DNA from: Sipunculus nudus
Lineage: Eukaryota > Annelida > Sipuncula > Golfingiida > Sipunculidae
Length of the DNA stretch: 64,000 nt
Direction: 5' to 3'
Assembly (NCBI GenBank): GCA_026874595.1
Contig: CM049322.1
Location: 4,511,900-4,575,899 of the forward strand
Position 1 is the first letter of the stretch; the number at the start of each line of letters is the position of its first letter. The translations under genes were made by a program, and so were the position numbers. Shown here one piece after another: positions 22,142 through 50,800 of the stretch. The notes beneath the pieces were generated by a model, which saw nothing but the letters and a program-made list of their open reading frames with translations, did not search any database and was not told the origin of the DNA.

Positions 22142-22990
22142 ACCAGGTAAAGGGCCCTGCCGCTAGGAGCTGTAATTTATACATATAGTTCAGGACTCCA
22201 ATCTCCGTGCGTTATATACGAGTACAAATACCTATACTTTAAAACAACAGTGCATTCAAACACGAATACAAGTTACTTAAAATGTATACATGGATGCAAT
22301 TTTGCAATTATTGATGTGAATTATGAAACTAAATAACAAAAAGCAAGTATCATTCTTGCACAAAAACAAACATGAAGTTTATTACCAACATACTGATGCA
22401 TTCAATTACACGTAGACCTTAGCGAAAATCACGTTTTTATAATATTTATTTTCAAAATGTATTTCGATCCCAAATTCCAATGTCCAAAGATTTAGTACTA
22501 ATGCCATTTGCTGAGTATGTTCAAAACTAATATTCATGTAAATCGGTAATATCAAATGCATTATAATAATACCGCAATGCCGTGCAGTCAAATAAATTCA
22601 AGAAAAACACTAAAATAAAAAAAAAATGGATGGATAACGGTATGAAATATACATACGAATTTGCATTTTTGAAATAAATCAATTTTAGCCAACAGTAAAA
22701 TAATGATGTAACAGTACAGTTGGATACAACATAAACCACTACCACCAATGCCAATGCATTTCAAAAGAAATATATGTATTTAAATAAGAATATTAAAGAA
22801 AATTATGTTTTCGAATATATTGAATGCGAATACGAATACAATTATCTGTTGAACACTTAAATGTATGAACTTGGTGAGATTTTGATACTACTCTATCAGT
22901 GTTTGTACAAAGCCTGATATACCTATAGACTTCAATAACTTCGTTATTTCTGATGACTGTGTACAGATATATGAAAAATACCCTTATAAG
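19620..22990. other. Intergenic A-B, no gene seen
   Basis: AT-rich sequence between gene A's start and gene B's 3' end. It contains a (TA)n tract at about 22098-22134. The frame at 20035-20253 (plus) ends near a GTATGT but has no family signature, so I leave it out. Confidence 0.5.
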
Positions 22991-23014
22991 TCTATATGGG
23001 TGCAATAACCAAAT

Positions 23015-23020
23015 TTTATT
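23015..23020 (-). terminator. Gene B poly(A) signal
   Basis: AATAAA on the minus strand, about 38 nt after the proposed gene B stop codon. Its position supports the short last exon at 23058-23109. Confidence 0.5.
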
Positions 23021-23057
23021 CATAAAGTTCAGAACTGGTGAATTTATAGGACCCATG

Positions 23058-38415
<15,358 letters not shown>

Positions 38416-38452
38416 GGTGGACTCTTCTCCTTTGACCTACTTCACCATACAT

Positions 38453-38475
38453 TTTATATATATATATATATATAA
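38453..38475 (-). promoter_or_regulatory. Gene B TATA-like (TA)n tract
   Basis: A (TA)10 tract about 40-60 bp upstream of the gene B start codon could act as a TATA element. It may equally be one more random microsatellite. Confidence 0.25.
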
Positions 38476-39156
38476 GGTTTGGATCGTTTAGTGTTCAGAA
38501 GTGCACTTAAAATACTCATTATATTTGTATACTTCCATTTAAACTGTCATTTCTGCCTCCGCCTGAGATGATTATCTACATATAAAGGTTTTATATTTCT
38601 TATGCTGCGCATTATTAAAGACACTTGAGTTTGTTTGAGTTGTATACAGGTTGCCTTTATATTTCCATATATCATTTAGTAACTAGACTGATTGAAGTAT
38701 GCTAATAAGCATTAATAAGTGACAAGGTTATAATCCTTTTAAAGATATTATGACTTGTTTTATTGGCCACTTGTCTTCTATTGATACACTCCCCTGACGT
38801 TCCAGGAGTCTACAGTGGCTGGTCTACTATTAATTGACTGAATACACAATCTGGTGAATGAACGAGGTTACCGCGAACTAACGGGGGTAATCAGGTGAGG
38901 GGAGGCAGTTATCAGCTTCACGCTGAACAGATCATCTTTAAAAAACATTATATCCTTCACAAACTTTGAGAAATATTCCACAGAAGCTCGTGACATGAAG
39001 TGACATGGATTATACTGAAATGTAATATCAAAGAATTCATAGTTGATACAGTTGATATTAATTAGTCAACGTATATCATGAAAGGGTGTAGGCTTACATA
39101 TCTAGGTCACAGTAGAAAAAAAAATTCCTTGCATTTTTTTTACGATTTATATAGAT

Positions 39157-39163
<7 letters not shown>

Positions 39164-39219
<56 letters not shown>
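39164..39219. repeat. (TA)n microsatellite
   Basis: TA tract between the start codons of genes B and C. Confidence 0.95.
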
Positions 39220-39221
<2 letters not shown>

Positions 39222-39499
39222 CTTACATTTAAGTGAACAAGCCATGATCCATGACGCTCAGCTGAATTTGACATGTGTACAGGTCTTGTAGGTATTCATT
39301 ATTGATGTTATGATCTGATGAAAAATATTTGTTAGGAACCATGAATAATGGGTATACTTCCAGAGTGCTCAAATAATATTTTGCCAATAATCCTAAGAAA
39401 GGTAACAGCGAACTCATTTATGATTACCTAGAAGAGAAGTTCATAGGTTCTCAGAAGGTCCTACGTCAAACGTGTGTCAGTCTGACGTGTAGGAATATA

Positions 39500-41250
39500 C
39501 TCCAATGATGTTCTTTCAAAGTAATATAGCTAACATAATATAGGTCACAGTGACCCTTTTGGCAAACTTTACCGAATATAAGTCATAGTGACCTTATTTT
39601 TTTTTATGTCCACGGAGACATGACCTCCGTTTACATAAAAAAATCCATTTCTAGACCCAATAATTAAGATTTCTGCCCTGTCTGACTTTAATGGTGCTCA
39701 ATATTAGGTTTTCTGAATGTACTTCACAGATACAGGTCACTGTGACCTAATTTTAGAAATAAAAGGGGACCTGCCAAGGATTCTATGCCTAATGATTACA
39801 CTGTGTGCCCTGCCTGACTATCCGGGTACTCAAAATCATATTTTTGGCCAATTAGTAGCTTGCAGGATAGAGGTTACCATGACCCAATTTTACGTTTCCC
39901 GGGAGATTTTGGACGAGACTTTCCTGGATATTATATTAGAAATTTCTAGGTCTAACAGAAACAGTTTGCCTTGTCTGACTGCTAAAGAAATAGTTTTTAT
40001 CCACAGAATATTGGTCATCATGCCGTAGTTTCATGTTTCCATGAGAACCTCTTTGGATGTTGCGTTAGATCACTCTAGGCCTAAAGGATACAATATGAGT
40101 CCATCTGATTTTCAGGGTGCTCAAATCATATGTGTTCCTATAGCTCGCAGAACATAGGTCATGGTGACCTAATTTCTGGTTTCTAGGGAGATTTTCCTAG
40201 GGTCTCAGTGAATTTTCAGATAGAGGTTTCTAGGTTTAAGAGATACAATTTGTGCCCTAATTGACTGTCTTGGTGCTTAAAATCATGTTTTTGCCCCTCG
40301 ATCGCAGAGTATAGCTCACAATGACCTAATTCAAGTTTCCAAGGACACTTGCCCTGAACCATTCTGTATGTATGTTAAATGATTCTTGGCCTAACAGATA
40401 CAGCTTGTGCTCATATGACATTATTCCTATATTTCACAGCATTTGTAGGTTCCAGATAGTCTAATTTCATGTTTCGAAGGACATTTGCTCAGGACTTCCC
40501 AGAATGTTGTCAGAATATTCTAGGCCTAATGGATACAATAAGTGCCCCTTCTGACTGCTTGGATACACAAAATAATATTTTCGGCCTGTAGGTTGCAGAA
40601 TATACGTTATAATGACCAAATTCCAAGTTTACAAAAAGATTGGCCCAGAATCTCTATGGATGTTGCATAAGAAGATTTTAGGCCTTACATATACGTTTGT
40701 GCCCATCTGGCATTCAGTGTTCACATTTGACATTTTTTCCTATACGTCACAGAATATAAGCCATGGTGACCTAATTTCCAAGAACATTTGCCCATGACCA
40801 CTCAGAATCATAAGATAAAGGTTCTAGGCCTAATGGATTTGCCTGACTGTTTGGGGGCTTAAAATCAAGTTTTCTCCCTGTAGGTCGCTGAATATATGTT
40901 ACCATGACCTAATCTCCGGCTTGCATCCATCTCCGTGGATTTCGCGTGCAAGATTCTAGGCCTAACAGATACGATTTGTGCCAATCTGACACCCAGGGTG
41001 CTTATATGACATCTGTTTCCTATAGGTCGCAGAATATAGGCCATGGTGACCTTATTTAATATTTCCAAGGACATTTGCCCAGGTCCTCGAGGAATTTTTA
41101 CATTAGAACTGACTGTCTGGGCTCTCAAAATCATGTTTTCGGCCCATAGGTCGCAGAATATGACCTCTTTCACGATTGCAAGGAGACCATCTTGCATGTA
41201 AGGTTGGAAGTTTTTATAGGTCTAACGGTTACGATTTGTGCCCTGCTAAC
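39500..41250 (+). repeat. About 140-bp tandem array with ERE-like palindromes
   Basis: About twelve diverged units share 'taggcctaa(c/t)agatac', 'gtgccc', 'tctgact', 'ctcaaaatcat' and 'cgcagaatatagg'. Each then has a palindrome related to GGTCAnnnTGACC. Perfect forms occur at 39543, 39735 and 40157, and near-perfect ones at 39591, 39872, 40759, 40897 and 41039. Spacing is about 137-159 bp. The array lies between the divergent start codons of B and C. No coding is supported. Confidence 0.85.
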
Positions 41251-42879
41251 GGACGGACGACGGACATAGAATGATCGTTTTAGCAAAGATGATTTAAAGT
41301 CAGCAGAGCTAATAAATGTGCTAGCGTTTGCACCTAATTTTTCCGCGTCCAAACAAAATGTTAAGCAACAACTCCCCAATTGTATGGCCAGTATACAGTA
41401 TGTTACCTGCTGTATGTGTATTCGTATTCACACGCCGGTGGAGTGCTGTATCACCGTAGTAACTGCCTCCATCAGGAAGGCATGTATTCATTCCTGTCCG
41501 TGTGTGTGTGTGCGCGCGTATTTTTTGTGTGTTGTCAGAAACCTCACGTAATCACGTATGGATTGTGCAATTGTGAATGGATTTGTCATTACAGTTCTCA
41601 GATTTTCAAACTTCCCCATATAGACAAGCAAAATAACCCTGACTCGAGTCCCACATCGATTTATATGCTTTAAATCTGATGGTTAAAGTGACAGTTTATT
41701 CTTATAATTTTGAGTATGGTGTCGTTCAATTACCTAACATTCGACTGACTTAACCACCACAGCCCGTGTTCTCCGCTCCTTTGACCTAATTATGCCAATG
41801 AGCCCAACAACCGGTCCTACCCAGAAGGCTTCCTAAACATATTGATGAAAGAACTCTTTATAAGACAATAGTGACCTCATGAAAACGCCCAAAGATCGGA
41901 CGTGTATGACTTCGCATTGGCTGACGTCATCAGCTATAATTGCTATATCTTTGTTCTCAAGTATGAAGATATCGCTATCACAGGGAAACGTTGTGCCATA
42001 TTTTGGATTATATTTCTCATACGATGCCAGTGCAAATAGGTACGATGTAATTATTCACTTAGGATACGGCGAATAGCTCCTACAACCTTCGGATCATAAC
42101 TGCGTATGCTTTCTCCTGTGTATAAAAATAATCCCCCCAAAAATTGCGAAGAGGGGTACTAGTACAGACTACATATATTCTCTTTAGGAGAGTTGCCCAA
42201 ATTATGCATATTTTGTGCTTGTCAGGTGAATGGCTATTTACATTGCCAATAGTAACTTTTTATTTGCTCGCAACCGCTGTGCTCCAGATTTTTCATTAAA
42301 TGAATATGCGAATGAGGTCAAATAGAGTCCATGGTTCTATCAGCTGTGACCTAGAACAACTTGATTATATTCAAACATGTGACTATTATTGAAAACACAA
42401 TAATAGTGCGTTGTCTCTAATTACTTCGACTTGGTGGTCCAATTAAATGTATATTATTTCATATTAAAATGAAAACTGAATACTGAAGAAATGTTCCTGT
42501 GTTGTTAAAACTAATCATGACCATGACTTGTTATTTTATGGGAAGTATACTTGAATTAATCAACGGCAGCCAACAGAATACCTCTAAATTTTATTATGAT
42601 AGTGATTTGTTTGATCAAATTCCATGATTCTAACTGCATATTTAATATAAAATTACATACCGGGCACCCTTAATAATAATAATCCATCTTTGTCAAAGAA
42701 AACCTAAGTCTAGACATTGTTTAATTTTTTTTTTTTGGTGGAGGTAACCTCCTCCATTCTGAATGCTTACCTAACTGGGTATTTGATACTGCTGCAGAAT
42801 TCCATTCCGGTTTCAGGCCTCGGGACAGGGCTAACACGCGATTATCCTGGAGAAAACCAGCGTCGGTGTGCAACTTGTT

Positions 42880-43112
42880 CTGCTTCTGAGTGTGTCTTCC
42901 CCATTGCTGGGTCATCACATCGATTAACCCCCGAAAGGCGCACTCGATTGTGAGAGAAGCACGACTGTTGGGCAGAGTCTGCCCATCAAGTGCCACCCTG
43001 TGTGAGGTGTGACCGTGATAAATATCTCTGGTCCTCGCCTGAGATTCGAACTCACGATCTCCCTGCTTGGAGCCCTGTGCTCTTACCTGAGACGACAGAA
43101 GCCGGCTTTAGG
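42880..43112 (-). mobile_element. tRNA-like SINE family, copy 2
   Basis: Best copy of the family. In minus sense it has 'tctcaggtaagagc' (A-box-like) and 'gtgagttcgaatctc' (B box). It shares 'cccgaaaggcgcactcg' and 'cagaagccggcttta' with copies 1 and 3. Confidence 0.6.
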
Positions 43113-43782
43113 TCTAGACATGATGTTAAGTTATTTAGCATTGTTAGTTCTTGCGATACTGAAGAACACATATGCTTAATTAATGACGGCGCTAGCTTGC
43201 ATCTTAGAAACAAAGGGAAATTTCATTGGCCTAATAAACTTCAATGTGACCCTGAAAATAATAATGGGTTTATAATATAATATTAAATACAATATCAGTC
43301 TCATCCGACTTTGCCTTTCGGGCCTGTACATTCTTGTAGTTTTTCGCATGGCATAATACTGAAGCATCCATAACAGGCGCTAGGTTATTTGCCTGCCACC
43401 TATGAACAGTGCCGATTCACTCCTGGTTCCTTTGTGGGACAGTCTTTTGCCAGGAGTCTAAGTGCAATGCCCCAAAGTGAACTTTCTTCAGTTATTTTCG
43501 CAGATATTCATTTCCTTTCACAGATAAGTGTACCCATCCTTTAATAGATATGTGACAGAAAAAAGTTCGTGTTCTGTTCTACGTTGATTTGACGATATAA
43601 TCCTTTTTAAAATGACACAAAATAAAATGGGTAAACTTATTCTAAGCCAGTTTTATTTGAATTGTGAATTAAATGAAAAATAAATACACATTAATATTTC
43701 TAAAGTGTTACCACAAACTAAGATATAATTTTGTTTTACATGAAACTTTTATTTTATTCAGTTGAGACTCATCTTTGATCAG

Positions 43783-43789
43783 TATATAA
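43783..43789 (+). promoter_or_regulatory. Gene C candidate TATA box
   Basis: TATATAA lies 117 bp upstream of the gene C start codon, which would give a 5' UTR of roughly 85 nt. No initiator was tested. Confidence 0.35.
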
Positions 43790-43899
43790 TTGCGCAATCA
43801 TACTGAATTATTCATTACAAGGATTTCGGAAAATTTACTTGCCTTGCCCTAGATCTTTGTTAATATAGTGTGGGGAGTCTCGGAATAAGATCAGACAGA

Positions 43900-43953
43900 A
43901 TGGATCATCGGAATGTGCTATCGCTTCTAATCGTCCTCGGCCTGACGAGAGCG
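43900..43953 (+). CDS. Gene C first coding exon: signal peptide
   Basis: ATG at 43900, MDHRNVLSLLIVLGLTRA, then donor GCG|GTGAGT (phase 0). It has a short basic start, a hydrophobic core and an Ala end. Confidence 0.88.
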
Positions 43954-44364
43954 GTGAGTAGACACAATTTAAACATGTTCCTAAAAATTTACCATAATCA
44001 ATTTTCACGTAGATTTTTAAGTCATAAACTGATATTTCTCTCAGTCAAATCTGAAGTGAGGTTTACCTAGTTCGTGGGTTGATTATATATATCACGTAAT
44101 CCTGGGGTCAGCTGTTTCTATAGACAACGAGATATTTTTTGTTCATTGTGTTTTAATGGACTTTTCCTAAGATATACAAACTAAAAAGACAATTATTGTA
44201 TGTGTATTTTGAAATGTCTCAAACAATATGTGAGTGGCGAGCTTATAATGGGCAATTATGATCACGCATTTCGTCCCACCGGCTTTTATGTGTTTCAAAA
44301 TAATGTGTTTTACCCGAACCAGAAACTATGCCCCGTACAGGGATTGCTGACGATCAAGATCAAG

Positions 44365-44413
<49 letters not shown>

Positions 44414-45437
44414 TAATTATGTGAAGAAGTAGGACAAATAGATAAATAAATATTTTAAATAATAAGGCTTAAATTAACCTTCCACTTACTATACGTTCAC
44501 AGGTTAACGTTTGTAGCTGGATATTTGAGCGATATATAACTTTTCTTCTGAGCTAGGTCCTATCCAAAATTAACGTCACAGACTTAAAGCATAAATGACG
44601 CTCTCTGCAAAGCAAGCAGCGTATATTATATATATACATATATACATATACATATACAAATAAATATATATATATATTATATATTATATATATTATTATA
44701 GAAATTAGGTTGAGCAGTCCGAAGACAAATTCCTATAGATGTGACACAGGGGGGACAATATAGGGAAGGGGGGATGGGACTATATAACCTTTTGGCAAGT
44801 GGGGATGGTAAATGTAATCATCTCCCCTCACTTTTAAGATAATAATATTACAATATTGCAAATGAAATACGTTAATAAATAGAATTAAAGACTGTTGATC
44901 TATTTACTTAACAATTAAATAATGTTATATATCTAAACCTTGCTTAGAATTAACAAAATAACTTATTTTCTAAAACATTATAATTTTTAAAAATATGATT
45001 AAGTATATATATGATAATAATTTTATATATATATATCGCATGTGCGACAGATAACACGCGATGTTTCAGTCAGCGGGAACATTAACAACGTTTAACATTT
45101 TTGGGGCCAGGTCAGTCAGAGCATCTTCTGACTGACATATAATTTTGCCCAGGAGGTGCACAAAGTGCATGCGCTGTTTTATGTTGACACCTGGGATCGC
45201 GCCCGGTCTACAGATTTTTACACTCATTTACAGGAGTAAGCCAACGGTTTCAGTGCAAAATGTTGGTAGGTACCAATTTATTTCAAAGAGAAGACGCTAT
45301 TTTTCATATTAATTCAACCATCCTTATATAGTTAAGAAAATTTATATATTCTGTGCAGTTTATTGTATTGTGAGATCGCGAAAATGAAACCTTTGCGAAA
45401 CACTTAAAAGGCAAAATTCCCAAAAAATTAAAACTGC

Positions 45438-45491
<54 letters not shown>

Positions 45492-46556
45492 GAATGATTT
45501 ATATTTATTTGCATAGCTTGCTCCCGTAAGGTACATATTTTGGGTTTTAAAACTTACACTATGCGTTGTGTGGCCTAACCCAAGACATAACCCCACTAAT
45601 ATTTAAAAATGCTGGGAAGGTACTAGCAACCAAACACCTTAAAAACATTCCCATAATAGCAGGCTTCTGTCAAGGTAAAGTTGCTTTACTGAACAGATGT
45701 TTACACTCGAACGAACGTGTTTTCATCAACCGTACAGCTCAGGTCTATTGAAAATAAAAAGGTGATCTTTGAAGTATAGACAAATGTATGGCTTATTAAG
45801 CAAATCCCACGCTTCCCGTACATTCCTTTTTCATTCAAGTGACACTGTTAACATGGGTGAATACGCTTTGCCTTAGCGTTCATGACATTATTTCATGTAA
45901 TGACACAAGGGGGCGCCGGATATAATGGAGCGTGGCACAAGTCTAATCAAAGATACAAGACCCTTTGTATCCTTCTGGCAGACGTATTTGCTTCGTAGAT
46001 AAAATAATTTGTATGTTCCATATTACTTACCCCCATTATAAGTGGTGTCACGACAAAATAAACATGCTCCAGGAGGGCGCTTTAGGAAACAGTTAATTCA
46101 AATGTTCTTTTTTTATGCATAATCGGCCTCTCAGCTCGTGTCCCACACCATGGTTACGGTTGCCATGGCACGTTTTATTTTCCCATCCAGGGTATGCCAT
46201 ACCCTCTTCTCCGAGCGCTACAGCTATGTAAAGACATACATAATTTAAAAAGGTAAAGGTATTAGGGCAAAGTGTTTTGATATACGTATTGAATGCTTCA
46301 GAAATATTATTTAATTCTTCATGAGATTCAGTTATTTTCTTCAATAAACCTATAAATATTTAAACATGTTTTATGCTTGTTAGCAAAATGCAATTATTTC
46401 TTTTCTAGCATTACTCAGTATGTTCACTGTATCAATCTGTAGCAACCTGTTTACGTATTAAGGTGATATATCTATTAACTTGTGTGTTCTAATATCTTTA
46501 GCAGCCTTAAATGTTACATTTCCCCAAGGGCTCTCTTTCTCTGCCCCCCTCCCTCT

Positions 46557-46629
<73 letters not shown>

Positions 46630-46811
46630 TAGCTGCAATTATTTTTTTTCTAGCATTACTCAGTATGTTCACTGTATCAATCTGTAGCAACCTGTCTACG
46701 TATTAAGGTGATATATCTATTAACTTGTGTGTTCTAATATCTTTAGCAGCCTTAAATGTTACATTTCCCCAAGGGCGCTCTCTCTCTCCCCCCCCCCCTC
46801 CCTCCCTCCCT

Positions 46812-46896
<85 letters not shown>

Positions 46897-47800
46897 CTGC
46901 CGTGCTTTTATGTTCACTAGAATTGTAATAAAGAGTTTGAGATATACTGGCTGTAAAGGTTATACTCTTACCTTCACAATGGCGGGGTCAGAATTTCGCG
47001 ATTTTCACGTTCTTATTACTTCGCGAAGGATCTAATTTCGCGATATAACCTTACTAAAAACCTACACATGCAAAGTTATCATTTATCAGACGATAACCGA
47101 AGGTAATATCAAACAATATTGTTTATTGGTGGCATTTACGTTGATAGATCTGCTATCATTTAAATACAATCTTTGAACATAAAAGGTTTATTATTTTTTA
47201 TAAAAAAAAACAATGTCCTGCCATTCGACTTTATTTTTTCACGGCGGAGACTTTTATTAACGATGGTTTTATTTTGGTGATAATTCCCCTTTCGATAATA
47301 TCGCGAATTTGAATATGTTACGAATAAAAAGGCAACCACAGTATCTCATCAATGTTCTGTATCAAACGAGAACTAATAAAAACGCATTCACAGAGCCCAT
47401 ACCGCTATCAGCGCGTGTTTCTACAGCCACGTCAGCACCAAAATGTAATCAAACCTAAGGGCTACCCTTCCGTATTAATGAACTGACTTGAGATAATTGT
47501 ATTTTTTTATTATATTTAATCTCATTTTAAAAATTAACAGCAGGGAAACGCCTTTTGACATTAATTTGAAATTAATCTAACATAAACACCCACACACACA
47601 CATATATGTACATAAATATATATATTTATATATACTTTTTATTGCTTGTATGACACATTTAAATATATTACAAGTAAGTATAAGGTATAAAAAACTAAGG
47701 TGTTATGTTTCCAGTATAACTTAATTCTAAACCAGGAGTATATGTATAATATATATCATAGTAAAAGTCTATAATTCTAATTATTGATATATTTCATTTT

Positions 47801-47897
<97 letters not shown>

Positions 47898-50800
47898 TAC
47901 TCTCTGAATCGCATTGGGGATGATTCCACCTTGCATAAAAGAGTTGGAGGGGGATATATACCGCCCATACCCCAGTATTGACGGCTCTAACTCGATATCT
48001 TTATAAAAATCTCATATTGTTCTCTTTCCCCCCCCCCCCCCGAATTTCGTTTTTTCAGAAATTTGTATTAAGGAACCGAAATTTACCTCTACCTGCACTG
48101 ATTAGCATATTAATGAAACGTTGATAATGATATGCCCATCAAACTCATAACGCAAAATACTCTTTAAAAAAAAGGATCACTTTGTTTTTTTTAACCTCGA
48201 TTTTCCGAACAATGTATGTTTCCCTAACCATTCGGATATTCGAGTACCTACTGTATTGTAATTATCGACAGTTACTTTTTACTGTCACTTCACCTGAGCT
48301 ATCGTTTAAGCAAGACGATGGTGACCTGCGACTGATAAACGTACAACAGAACATCCGGGGATCTTTACTTACTACTCAGTCGACCTTGACCTACAACTGC
48401 GAGTCAAAGGTTAGCGTGTTTAACTCAACCTCGAGTGGAGCCTGCGCCAACAACACCAGACGACAACACGAGCCCACTAAACCCGTCGGCGGACATGAAC
48501 ATCAAAGTAAGAATTCCTATGCAGTGTTATATAAGGAAGGGAAATCTAGGTCTATAACCATTAAAACAAAAAACAAAGAAAAAACAGGCCACGATAGAGC
48601 ATTGGCCACCTAAAAGGTGACCAGATATTCCCCTTTGAGTAGTACATTGCCTCTACTAAATAGTAGCAATTATATTAACAAAAAAAAAAACATTAATCAA
48701 ACAACTGAGTAAATATTACTAAAGAAAATCACATAAAAAAAAATTTAACATTTAATGTTATTTTAATAAAAATATGAAAAAAAATGTCATTGAAGGCAGA
48801 ACCCTGACCATCATATATTTCTGTTCAGTAAATATCTGATATTTTGGTTTAGATATATTTATTAATGATACAAAAATGGAATTCCTCTAATTTGCCATGT
48901 AATTAGAAATAAAAAAGTATACATTACAGACGCCTATTCCTATATATTCCGTCTATAAACTAAAAAAAAATCCCTTAATAAGGTCACCGGATGTTATTTA
49001 AAAGTGCAAAGAGTGTCGATTCCGACGCACACAGAATGTTCGTTCTCTTTAAACTCGTGAAAAGAAAATAATGTTGGGGGATCCACCAAAATAATCCACA
49101 CACAATCAAGAGCGACATCTGGTGGCAAGTAGGACGAACAAAAGACGTTTTGCATCCAGTATCCTTACTACTTCGGCATATATACAGGCCTTTTGTTACA
49201 TAAATTTTCTCGTTTTCAACATTTGCGTATGTAACAGTTTGTGATAAAACAAAATTATATATCTGTAAAAGGGGCTTTATAAGGACCTACAATGTATTAA
49301 TATGTACAACGAGTATGCTAGAAAACGCCAAAATAATGACACAAAAAAGTTGACTGGCTTTAATACAGGAATATAATGTTATATACATGTAGCATGATAA
49401 ATGTCAGGGAATCTTTACACGCAGATTAATACACCAATTCTATATGTACTTTTCAGATTGTCCCTCGGGATGGCGGTATTTTGATGGAGTGTGTTACTTC
49501 TACAACAATGGTTTAGATAATTGGGAAAGAGCTAGAGAACGATGTCGGGGACTTGGTGGTGACCTGGCAAGAATAAAGAACGCAGAGCACGGCAGGTATG
49601 TACTGTGACGAAGAGCTTTGGTAGTATGTATTACAGATATAAGGTCACATGACTGGTCATAGTGGAGGAGATATCGGGGTTTGTTCCGGATTCCTATTGG
49701 ACTAAGCCTGACATGGGAAGTGTGTGGATTTAATGACCTGAGAAAACTTAGAATTAAGCCTGGCCAGTCTCTATAGAAGCCAGCGATGACTTCCCAAAGT
49801 GTCCAAACCAGTTACTGCCTGACCCGGGTTCACACCTGGGATACCATGTGGGCCTGTAAAGAATATCCCCCCCCCCCCCCACCGATAGACCGTAAGGAGC
49901 AAAATTATAATAACCCGCCAGATAGCCCGCATGTGTATCTTAAGTCAGTTTTAAAATAAGTTTTCGGTACCAAGACTGAAAACGAAACCTAAAAAGTGAA
50001 ATACTATTAAGGGCACGAATGAAGCAGATTTTTTTTCTCACTGTGCTTTTTACAGCCAGTTTCCTGACATGCCTGAGCCCATGCGAATGCCAGTGATTGC
50101 CTGTAACAAGTCTGTTTGCAAACCCAGCCGATTAAAAGTCTTCCGCGATAAACCCCGTTTATCAGTGTTTTATATGACTTAATATTGTATAACAAAAGAA
50201 AAATCAGAACATTGGATTTGTTTTCTGAAATATAAATTCTTATATTTCGGTCTGATGCCATTTTCACACAATATTGTACTGAGCGTCTTGCACGGCTACG
50301 GGACCGAAAGTTTTACGATGGATGTGACAGGCGGTTGTAGAGCGGTTATGGCTCATAAAAGGATGAAACCGTATGTTTACAGGGTTGGGGTAAGGGTGGG
50401 CAGCGGATCGGAGCTGGACCAGACGGTCGTGAGTTGTGTAGTCAAGCAGAATAAACGTTTTACTTCTTTAGAAACTGTGATGTTTGGCCACAATAAAGGT
50501 AAGAACAGAACATTACAATATATATTATTCATGTTGACAGTTTTATGTACATTTATAAAATTTTTTGTTTTGTTTTGTTTTATTGCAGATTTATCTTTGA
50601 TCAATTACAAAAAAGTCGTAAAATTTGGATTCTTCTCAATGATAAGAGGAAGGAAGGGACGTTTGAATACGTGGATGGTCACGTGGTAGGTCTGCTCTTC
50701 TCGAACTGCACAAAGAAAATATGATTATTAGTGGTGTGCCGAATAATCGATTAAATTGATGATTACAATGATTGGTCGTTTTCTGTCAAAATCGATTAAA

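Noticed and set aside
46093-46344. Minus-strand frame in gene C intron 1
   Set aside because: It has an AG and an open stretch but no domain and no downstream partner exon on that strand.
50255-50689. 144-residue plus-strand frame
   Set aside because: It runs through the intron into lectin exon 2 in a different frame from the real one.
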